Origin: JALOOE01 sp964423545 | Lineage (GTDB): Bacteria > Chloroflexota > Anaerolineae > CG2-30-64-16 | Length of the DNA: 13,227 nucleotides | Assembly: GCA_964423545.1 (NCBI GenBank) | Contig: CAYRFV010000147.1 | Location: 1 to 13,227 of the forward strand | Direction: 5' to 3' | In this document: in pieces, positions 8,135 through 13,227 of the stretch | How positions within the stretch are numbered: position 1 is the first letter of the stretch | Layout: every line of letters starts with the position of its first letter | Program-made: the position numbers and the translations under genes | The notes under the pieces: generated by a model | What the model saw: the letters and a program-made list of their open reading frames with translations, nothing else | Told to the model about the DNA's origin: nothing | Database searches by the model: none

Positions 8135-8150
8135 ATGTGAACGCTAACAT
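8135..8150. promoter_or_regulatory. LacI-type operator
   Basis: ATGTGAACGCTAACAT is an imperfect palindrome with a central CG: 12 of 16 positions match its reverse complement. It resembles the common LacI-family operator form TGTTAGCGCTAACA. It overlaps the last two bases of the -10 box and covers the expected transcription start of the repressor gene, the ideal place for repression. The adjacent LacI-family gene is the obvious ligand, so it most likely controls the whole minus-strand operon. Confidence 0.75.
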
Positions 8151-8177
8151 CGTATCATGGATCGGGAAGGTTGTCAA
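8149..8177 (-). promoter_or_regulatory. Sigma-70-type promoter of the catabolic operon
   Basis: On the minus strand, TTGACA (8172-8177) is followed after exactly 17 nt by TACGAT (8149-8154). The -35 box is a perfect consensus and the -10 differs from consensus at two positions. Transcription would begin near 8142, giving a leader of about 70 nt before the repressor start at 8072. The operator sits directly over this start. Confidence 0.8.
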
Positions 8178-8245
8178 GCGCTGCGGCCGCTCATCAACTT
8201 GCGCCGGCGTGCGGCGCAACCGACGCAGAGACAGTATCTCGAAGT

Positions 8246-8274
8246 TTGACCGCAGACGGCTTCTTGCGTATGCT
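8246..8274 (+). promoter_or_regulatory. Sigma-70-type promoter of the yjbQ-epimerase unit
   Basis: TTGACC (8246-8251), a 17-nt spacer and TATGCT (8269-8274). The expected start near 8281 leaves a leader of about 20 nt ending in GGGAGG before the GTG at 8301. It is separated by about 70 bp from the divergent -35 box of the repressor promoter, so the LacI operator should not block it directly. Confidence 0.65.
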
Positions 8275-8289
8275 GAGAGATGCACATCA

Positions 8290-8295
8290 GGGAGG
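8290..8295 (+). promoter_or_regulatory. Ribosome binding site fixing the GTG start of YjbQ
   Basis: GGGAGG lies five bases before GTG 8301. The alternative in-frame ATG at 8280 falls at or before the predicted transcription start and has no ribosome site, so GTG is preferred. Confidence 0.75.
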
Positions 8296-8300
8296 ACATC

Positions 8301-8720
<420 letters not shown>

Positions 8721-8723
8721 CCG

Positions 8724-8731
8724 AAAGGAGG
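8724..8731 (+). promoter_or_regulatory. Strong ribosome binding site fixing a TTG start
   Basis: AAAGGAGG is followed by a 6-nt spacer and TTG at 8738. This identifies TTG as the epimerase start and rejects an in-frame ATG at 8645, which lies inside yjbQ. Confidence 0.85.
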
Positions 8732-8737
8732 ATCCCT

Positions 8738-9718
8738 TTGAGCCCCGAAAGAGTCCTGGTCACCGGTGGAGCCGGCTTCATCGGCTCGCACATTGTGGAT
8801 GCCCTGGTTGCGCAGGGCCATGTCGTCTCGGTTGTCGACAACTTGCTCAAGGGCAAGCNNNNNNNNNNCCGCCCGCCCGAGCCGCCGCCGCCCGGCCTCG
8901 AGAACCTGCATCCCGCGGCCCGCTTCTATCAGGTGGACATCCGCAACGCGGAGGCGCTGCAAGACATCGTGAGCCGTGAACAGCCGCAGGTCATCATCCA
9001 CCAGGCCGCGCTGGCTGACGTGCGCGGCAGCCTCGTGGATCCCACGGGCTACGCGGCCACCAACATCATCGGCACGTTGAACCTGCTTGAAGCGGCGCGT
9101 GCAGGCGGCACGGTGCGCAAGTTCCTGTTCGCGTCGACCGGCGGCGCGGTCTACGGTGATCCCGCCGAGCTGCCCGCCACTGAAAAGTGCCCCGTGGGCC
9201 CGCTCGATCCGTATGGGGCGAGCAAGCTGGCGTGCGAATACTACATCGCCACGTATCATCACAACTACGGACTGGACTATTGCCTGCTGCGGTACGGCAA
9301 CGTCTACGGGCCGCGGCAGGACCCGGAGGGAGAGGCGGGTGTCGTCGCCATCTTCGCGGGCAAGATGCTGCGCGGCCAGCCTGCCGTGATCAACGGCGAC
9401 GGCTTGCAGGTCCGGGATTTCGTCTACGTCGGCGATGTGGCGCGCGCCAATCTGGCGGCGATGGAGCGTGGCGTTGGCGTCTACAACGTCGGCACGGGCG
9501 TGCCCACCGATATCAACACCATCTTCAGGGAGCTTTCTGCGGCCACCCGCTACACCCTCGCCGAAACGCACGGTCCGGCGAAGCTCGGCGAGGTGCGCAC
9601 GACCTACCTCGATGTGACTCGCGCGCGGCGCGAGCTGGGTTGGGCGCCCGCGGTCACCCTCGCCGAGGGGCTGGCGCAGACGGTCGCCTATTTCCGAGAG
9701 CGGATGACCGGACGTTGA
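8738..9718 (+). CDS. NAD-dependent nucleotide-sugar epimerase/dehydratase (GalE-like)
   Basis: An extended short-chain dehydrogenase, probably a UDP-glucose 4-epimerase or close relative, about 326 aa as assembled. TGGAGFIGSH gives GxxGxxG at G10, G13 and G16; VVDNL holds the NAD-binding Asp; HQAALADV is at 88-95. The active site has S133-T134 in FASTGGAVYG and Y159-x3-K163 in YGASK. RYGNVYGPRQDP, then GDGLQVRDFVYVGDVA, are also typical. The TTG start at 8738 has AAAGGAGG six bases upstream. Ten undetermined bases (8859-8868) interrupt the loop after the second strand and are followed by a proline-rich stretch (RPPEPPPPG) not normal for the family; the frame stays open across it. The gene overlaps the next by 4 nt (TTGA). 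Likely supplies an activated sugar for surface polysaccharide; substrate unproven. Confidence 0.88.
   Translation: MSPERVLVTGGAGFIGSHIVDALVAQGHVVSVVDNLLKGKXXXXRPPEPPPPGLENLHPAARFYQVDIRNAEALQDIVSREQPQVIIHQAALADVRGSLVDPTGYAATNIIGTLNLLEAARAGGTVRKFLFASTGGAVYGDPAELPATEKCPVGPLDPYGASKLACEYYIATYHHNYGLDYCLLRYGNVYGPRQDPEGEAGVVAIFAGKMLRGQPAVINGDGLQVRDFVYVGDVARANLAAMERGVGVYNVGTGVPTDINTIFRELSAATRYTLAETHGPAKLGEVRTTYLDVTRARRELGWAPAVTLAEGLAQTVAYFRERMTGR
8859..8868. other. Assembly gap of ten N
   Basis: Ten undetermined bases lie inside the epimerase gene. Round-number N runs usually mark scaffold joins of unknown true length. The gap is immediately followed by a C/G-rich low-complexity tract (8869-8900), a likely cause of the failed assembly. 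Confidence 0.95.
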
Positions 9719-10188
9719 TCGAGCCTCCGGCACGACAGCCGCTCGCGGCGGACTTGGCGCCCCTGCTGCGGGAAGCGCTGGAGCGCGGGGAAAGCTTCCG
9801 CTGGCCGCTGCGGGGCGCCAGCATGTCGCCTACGCTTCCTGAGGCGTGCGAAATCGAGGTGGCGCGACTGCCCGTCGGACCGCACGCGAGGACGCGGCTC
9901 GGCGCACTCCTGGTGTTCGCAACCGGGGATGCACTCATCGCCCACCGCCTGGTGCGCCGGGCCGGCGGGCGATGGGTCACACAGGGCGATGGCCGCCTGG
10001 CGCCAGATGCCCCCCTCTCCTCGGAGCAAATCCTCGGCGTGGTGACGGCAGCCTACCGGGATGGCCGGCGCTGTTGGCCGCGCAGCGCAGAGAGGGCGTT
10101 GGCCGCGTTCTGGGTGGCACGCTATTACGCGCTGAGGCCCATCCGCTTCGCGGGGCGCAGGCTCCGCAGCCTGCGAGGGTGCGGTTAG
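9715..10188 (+). CDS. Small S24/S26-type signal-peptidase-like protein
   Basis: 157 aa. RGASMSPTL (33-41) matches the catalytic-serine motif (S36) of S24/S26 peptidases. LGALLVFATGDALIAHRLVRR (62-82) matches the following strands, with H77 where LepB-type enzymes have Lys, and TQGDG (89-93) supplies D92. A Ser-His-Asp arrangement resembles the SipW/eukaryotic-type signal peptidases. No hydrophobic N-terminal anchor is visible, so it may be soluble or a non-canonical processing enzyme. The most likely start is TTG at 9715, overlapping the epimerase stop as TTGA with a weak ribosome site, suggesting translational coupling. The last residues are encoded by a perfect palindrome (10156-10175), so the C-terminus may be a repeat-derived extension. 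Substrate unknown; activity unproven. Confidence 0.72.
   Translation: MIEPPARQPLAADLAPLLREALERGESFRWPLRGASMSPTLPEACEIEVARLPVGPHARTRLGALLVFATGDALIAHRLVRRAGGRWVTQGDGRLAPDAPLSSEQILGVVTAAYRDGRRCWPRSAERALAAFWVARYYALRPIRFAGRRLRSLRGCG
10156..10175. repeat. Perfect 8-bp-stem palindrome at the 3' end of the peptidase gene
   Basis: CGCAGGCT (10156-10163) and AGCCTGCG (10168-10175) flank a 4-nt loop (CCGC). It sits 13 nt before the stop codon of the S24/S26-like gene, inside the coding region. It could be an inserted REP-like element that now encodes the C-terminal tail, or a transcript-stabilising hairpin. No T-tract follows. Confidence 0.6.
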
Positions 10189-10261
10189 GCGCCGTCGCCG
10201 GCTGACCGTCGACTCCACGGCCGGGAGTTCTGACTGATCCTGGCCCACGCATCGTGTACCG

Positions 10262-11053
10262 CTAGAACTGAAACCGCTTGAACTCCTCGGCTGCTTCGTA
10301 GCCGGGCTTCTGCCCGGCGTCTTTCACACGCTGGCGGATGCGTTCCTCCAGTTTGGTCGTGTCTGCGCCGACCTGGCTGGCATGGCGCTTGAGTCCTGCC
10401 AGACGGGTCTCGATGCAGCAGGTGATGTCTTCCCAATAATCGGCATTATCGGTCCAGAAGAGATAGACCTCCTTCACGCGCCATGGCTCACTCCCTTCCA
10501 CCAACTGCTCCGGGAAGATGTACCACTCGCGCGCGGCCCAGACGGCGTCCAACGCGGCTTGGCCCGCCGCGCGATGGTCAGGATGGAGCTGATAGTGTCG
10601 CCACGGATCGATCGTGACGACGATGTGCGGCTTGTGCTGCCGGATGATCATCGCCAGTTGGCGGCGCATTTCGAGCGTGTTCTCCAGGATGCCGTCCGGA
10701 TGGCGCAGGAAGAGCACCTCCTTGACGCCCAGCTCCTCGGCGGCGGCGCGCTGTTCGCTCTCGCGCCGGGCCGCGAGCTGCCCGGGCCGCAGCTCGGGAT
10801 CGTGGCTCCCTTTGTCGCCGCTGGTCAGCAGCACATAGGTGATCGCCCTGCCGGCCTGCGCCCATTTGACCATCGTGCCGGCGCAGCCGAACTCGGGGTC
10901 ATCCGGATGTGCGGCGATGACCATCACGCGCTCCTCGGATTCCGACGGTGTGGCGGGTTGCTGGGAAGGAAGCGCCGCAGGAAGCATTGCGGCAGGCGGT
11001 GCGGACTGCTCTCCGGCAGGCTGAGCAGGAAGCCTTGCATCTGTATCTACCAT
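10262..11053 (-). CDS. PIG-L/LmbE family zinc-dependent deacetylase
   Basis: 263 aa. These enzymes remove N-acetyl groups from sugars such as GlcNAc-inositol or lipid-linked or antibiotic amino sugars. VMVIAAHPDDPEFGCAGT (43-60) holds the AHPDD motif with H49, D51 and D52, and HPDH (157-160) supplies the third metal ligand. LLTSGDKGSHD and RRESEQRAAAEELGV are also standard. Residues 1-42 are rich in Ala, Pro, Gln and Ser and look disordered; this is longer than usual. The ATG at 11053 is favoured because GGAG lies five bases upstream and the predicted promoter would give a 25-nt leader. A downstream in-frame ATG (residue 23) is possible but less supported. It is transcribed alone, convergent with the peptidase gene (73 nt between stops). 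Substrate unknown. Confidence 0.9.
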   Translation of the reverse strand: MVDTDARLPAQPAGEQSAPPAAMLPAALPSQQPATPSESEERVMVIAAHPDDPEFGCAGTMVKWAQAGRAITYVLLTSGDKGSHDPELRPGQLAARRESEQRAAAEELGVKEVLFLRHPDGILENTLEMRRQLAMIIRQHKPHIVVTIDPWRHYQLHPDHRAAGQAALDAVWAAREWYIFPEQLVEGSEPWRVKEVYLFWTDNADYWEDITCCIETRLAGLKRHASQVGADTTKLEERIRQRVKDAGQKPGYEAAEEFKRFQF

Positions 11054-11084
11054 AGTGTCTCCAGTATTTCGCCGATGATCCGCG

Positions 11085-11113
11085 ATAGTACCGCCACGCG
11101 CCGAGGCTGTCAA
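11085..11113 (-). promoter_or_regulatory. Sigma-70-type promoter of the PIG-L gene
   Basis: On the minus strand, TTGACA (11108-11113), a 17-nt spacer and TACTAT (11085-11090). Start expected near 11078, giving a leader of about 25 nt before ATG 11053. Confidence 0.75.
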
Positions 11114-11163
11114 ACTGCCGGGCGCGCCTGTTGATCGCGCGCAGGTCGGCAGGCTGATGGCTG

Positions 11164-11172
11164 TGGTATAAT
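11164..11172 (+). promoter_or_regulatory. Extended -10 promoter of the DoxX-glycosyltransferase pair
   Basis: TGGTATAAT is a perfect -10 with the TGn extension. No good -35 box lies 16-18 nt upstream, which fits extended -10 promoters. Start expected near 11179, about 35 nt before ATG 11214. It is divergent from the PIG-L promoter. Confidence 0.65.
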
Positions 11173-11213
11173 CGCCCTGGCGCACCTGCGCGATCGCTGA
11201 ATCTGGGGGTCAC

Positions 11214-11765
11214 ATGCCACTGCTATCGAAAGCCTGGGAGCGACGTGGACTCGCCGTGGCACGTATCGTGATCGGCGTCTTGTGGCTGACACAGGCCGCC
11301 TGGAAGCTGCCGCCCACCTTCGGCTGCCCACCCGATTTCGCGGTCAGTGTGGACTATGCCACGCGTACGACCGGCCTCTGCGATTGGACGGGCCTCATGG
11401 CGACTTACTCGGTCTTCCCGCCTCACGGCTGGTTCGTGGACACGATCATAGCGCCGAATCTGAGCTGGGCCGGTTGGGGCGTCTTCTTGCTTGAGGCGTT
11501 CCTGGCGGTGTCCCTGATCTTCGGACTGCTGGTGCGCTTGGGAGGCGTTCTGGGCCTGCTGATGGCGCTCAATCTGCTGCTAGGGCTGTGGGTGGTTCCA
11601 CACGAGTGGTACTGGACCTATATCATGTTGATGGTCCTGCAGTGGATTTTCGTCGTGACGGCGGCCGGTCGCGTCTGGGGAGTCGACGCCGTGCTGATTC
11701 GCCGGCTGCAGTCTCGGGGTGAGCCCGGCGGCCGGACCGCCCGCTTCCTGCAGGCGCTGATGTAG
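11214..11765 (+). CDS. DoxX-like membrane protein
   Basis: 183 aa with four predicted membrane helices (about 12-30, 83-106, 108-128 and 133-152), the DoxX/DoxD layout. The first helix contains ARIVIGVLWLTQAAWKLPP, which matches the family's N-terminal segment. An extended loop between helices 1 and 2 (about 31-82) holds two cysteines, C38 and C56, that could form a disulfide outside the membrane. Family members are linked to thiosulfate:quinone oxidoreductase and to redox or thiol stress, but most are uncharacterised. The ATG has GGGGGT a few bases upstream and lies 35 nt from an extended -10 promoter. The next gene starts 1 nt after its stop codon, so the two are certainly cotranscribed. 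Confidence 0.8.
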   Translation: MPLLSKAWERRGLAVARIVIGVLWLTQAAWKLPPTFGCPPDFAVSVDYATRTTGLCDWTGLMATYSVFPPHGWFVDTIIAPNLSWAGWGVFLLEAFLAVSLIFGLLVRLGGVLGLLMALNLLLGLWVVPHEWYWTYIMLMVLQWIFVVTAAGRVWGVDAVLIRRLQSRGEPGGRTARFLQALM

Positions 11766-11766
11766 C

Positions 11767-13062
11767 ATGGCGGTCGAGGTGGCGGGCGGCGCGGATGCCC
11801 GGCCGGCGGTGAAGCGCTGGACCGCGGACGCGACGCTTCTATTGCTCGGAATGGCCTCTCTCGTTCCCTACTCGTACGCGCTCTGCCAGTCCAACCTGCG
11901 CGAGCAGCACGCCGAACTCGCGCTGAGCGTATTGGCAGCGCTGCTCTGTTACCTGCCGGCAGTCGTCCTGGTGGTCCGAGATGATCGGCCCACGCCGCTG
12001 CGTCGCTTGCTCTTGATCGTCGGTTTCTCGGTTGCGTTCCGCGCGCTGCTGGTTTTCACGGAGCCGCTCCTGTCAGATGATATGTACCGGTACGTGTGGG
12101 ACGGCCGCATCCAGGCGAGTGGCCAGAATCCGTACGCTTATGCTCCCGGCGCGCCGGAGGTGAGCTCGCTGCGCGATGACGCCATCTGGCCGTTGATCAA
12201 TCGCAAGTGGGCGGTGACTATCTATCCGGGGGGAGCGCAGCTCGCGTTTTTGGGGCTCTGGCGGATCTGGCCCGACAGCGTCCGCTGGTTTCAGCTCGCA
12301 ATGACTGCGGGGACGCTTGCGGCAGGCATCCTCCTCATGACGCTGCTGAAAGTCTTGGGCCGGCCGGCTGGACGCGCACTGGTCTTCCTGTGGTGTCCGG
12401 CGGTCATCTTCGAGACAGCGCACTCGGCGCACGTGGATGGGCTGGTGCTGCTCTTCATCGTCGCCGCGTGGCTGGCGCGCGTGCGTGGCAAGGATACGCA
12501 GTGCGGCGTCTGGTTGGGGGTCGCCACGGCCATGAAGCTGCTGCCCCTGATCCTGGCGCCTGCGCTCTGGCGGTCGCGCGATGACGCCGGCCGGCGGCAA
12601 GCGGGATGGGTGTTCCCGCTTGCGCTGGTCGGGGTGTTCGTTTTCTCCTACCTGCCGTATCTTTCGCTGGGCTCGGGCGTGATCGGCTATCTCCCGATCT
12701 ACTTCACCGAACGCGGCTCGGCCAGCCCGCACGCTCTGCTGGGGCAGATATCGCCTGCCTTGCGTGTGCCGGACGGTCCGATCGGCGACCTGCCCCTGTT
12801 TGTGGCGCTTGCGGCCATCAGCATCTGTTTCGTTCTTCGCCCGGCGCTGAGCGGCGAACAGGCCATCCGGCGCTGCGTCTGGCCCTTGGTTGCGTTTGCC
12901 CTGCTGACCCAATACCTGCTGCCGTGGTATCTGCTCCCGCTGATGCCGTTGTGCGCCCTGTTTCTGCAGCCTGGCCCGCTGGGGTTGCGTGCAGACGCCT
13001 GGACGCTGCTGACGGTCGCGGTCAGCGGCAGCACCATCGGCTATGCGCTCCTCCCGGGGTGA
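11767..13062 (+). CDS. Multi-pass GT87/GT-C-type glycosyltransferase
   Basis: 431 aa with around ten hydrophobic segments. Probable integral-membrane mannosyl- or glycosyltransferase using a polyprenyl-phosphate sugar. The signature DDMYRYVWDG lies at 104-113, followed by ASGQNPYAYAPG; the Asp pair sits at the start of the extracytoplasmic loop where GT-C enzymes carry their catalytic acid. FLWCPAVIFETAHSAHVDGL (207-226) and ATAMKLLPLILAP (253-265) match conserved helices, and LLPWYLLPLMPL (384-395) matches the C-terminal PWY segment. It starts at the ATG 1 nt after the DoxX stop codon without a clear ribosome site, implying translational coupling. The stop is 4 nt from that of a convergent rhodanese gene. 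Acceptor and donor unknown; cell-envelope glycan or glycolipid is likely. Confidence 0.82.
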   Translation: MAVEVAGGADARPAVKRWTADATLLLLGMASLVPYSYALCQSNLREQHAELALSVLAALLCYLPAVVLVVRDDRPTPLRRLLLIVGFSVAFRALLVFTEPLLSDDMYRYVWDGRIQASGQNPYAYAPGAPEVSSLRDDAIWPLINRKWAVTIYPGGAQLAFLGLWRIWPDSVRWFQLAMTAGTLAAGILLMTLLKVLGRPAGRALVFLWCPAVIFETAHSAHVDGLVLLFIVAAWLARVRGKDTQCGVWLGVATAMKLLPLILAPALWRSRDDAGRRQAGWVFPLALVGVFVFSYLPYLSLGSGVIGYLPIYFTERGSASPHALLGQISPALRVPDGPIGDLPLFVALAAISICFVLRPALSGEQAIRRCVWPLVAFALLTQYLLPWYLLPLMPLCALFLQPGPLGLRADAWTLLTVAVSGSTIGYALLPG

Positions 13063-13066
13063 ACCC

Positions 13067-13227
13067 TCAGGGCCGACTCGCAGGCTTGCGGTCGCTTTCC
13101 ACTTCACCCCCGCACTGCTGCCAGTCTGCAACCCCGCCGCGCAGACTCCGTGCCCGAAAGCCCTGCTCGATCAGCCAGCCCGCGACGCTGTAGGAGCGGC
13201 TGCCATGCGCACACACTACGACGACAT
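13067..13227 (-). CDS. Rhodanese-domain protein, C-terminal fragment cut by the window edge
   Basis: The minus strand is open from the window edge to a TGA at 13067-13069, giving 52 residues. It begins VVVVCAHGSRSYSVAGWLIE, where CAHGSRS is the rhodanese active-site loop with the catalytic Cys at fragment residue 5. GFRARSLRGGVADWQQCGGEV is the usual C-terminal half of the domain. A polar tail of about 10 residues ends the protein. The family transfers sulfane sulfur to thiols or cyanide, or acts as a sulfur carrier. The start lies outside the window, so total length and any extra domains are unknown. Confidence 0.85.
   Translation of the reverse strand, partial: VVVVCAHGSRSYSVAGWLIEQGFRARSLRGGVADWQQCGGEVESDRKPASRP

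Noticed and set aside
10211..10229. Weak inverted repeat between the convergent peptidase-like and PIG-L genes as a bidirectional terminator
   Set aside because: Only about five or six pairs (ACTCC with GGAGT) and no T-tract on either side; not strong enough to annotate.
12073..13131. Long minus-strand open frame opposite the glycosyltransferase
   Set aside because: Gln/Arg-rich shadow; the plus strand has conserved GT-C motifs and clear membrane segments, and the true minus-strand gene at the edge is in another frame.

Overview
The window is GC-rich bacterial DNA with a 10-N scaffold gap, so it probably comes from a draft or metagenome-assembled genome. Protein style suggests Chloroflexota or a similar GC-rich soil or thermal lineage: UroD-like methyltransferase-type proteins inside sugar clusters, YjbQ, a GT87-type membrane transferase, DoxX, and a C-rich/G-rich palindromic intergenic repeat. 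This placement is inference from family content, not a phylogeny. No intergenic gap exceeds about 230 bases.

Left two thirds (119-8072, all on the minus strand): one apparent catabolic operon. Read in transcription order it encodes a LacI-family repressor, a Gfo/Idh/MocA oxidoreductase, a divergent UroD-like protein, a D-2-hydroxyacid dehydrogenase, a second UroD-like protein carrying an HxC motif, a second Gfo/Idh/MocA oxidoreductase, and a GH88 unsaturated glucuronyl hydrolase. A strong sigma-70-type promoter (TTGACA, 17 nt, TACGAT) precedes the repressor gene. A 16-bp CG-centred LacI-type operator overlaps its -10 box, so the operon is probably autoregulated. The GH88 enzyme would release a 4-deoxy-unsaturated uronate from oligosaccharides. 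The dehydrogenases and UroD-like proteins would act on that product or on a decorated sugar. No transporter, lyase, kinase or aldolase is present in the window. Two UroD-like proteins with redox enzymes and GH88 make this the best candidate here for an undescribed pathway.

Centre (8246-10188, plus strand, divergent from the repressor): a three-gene unit of YjbQ, an NAD-dependent nucleotide-sugar epimerase (with the N gap and an odd proline-rich insertion), and a small S24/S26-type peptidase homologue. It has its own promoter (TTGACC, 17 nt, TATGCT). The genes use GTG, TTG and TTG starts.

Right third: a PIG-L/LmbE-type deacetylase on the minus strand converges on the previous unit. It is divergent from a DoxX-like membrane protein, which is followed 1 bp later by a multi-pass GT87-type glycosyltransferase. 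Both directions of the divergent region have recognisable promoters. The window ends inside a minus-strand gene whose C-terminus is a rhodanese domain.

The left edge (23-96) holds two tandem 18-bp hairpins, a perfect 10-bp-stem hairpin and a canonical G-quadruplex motif just beyond the 3' end of the operon.
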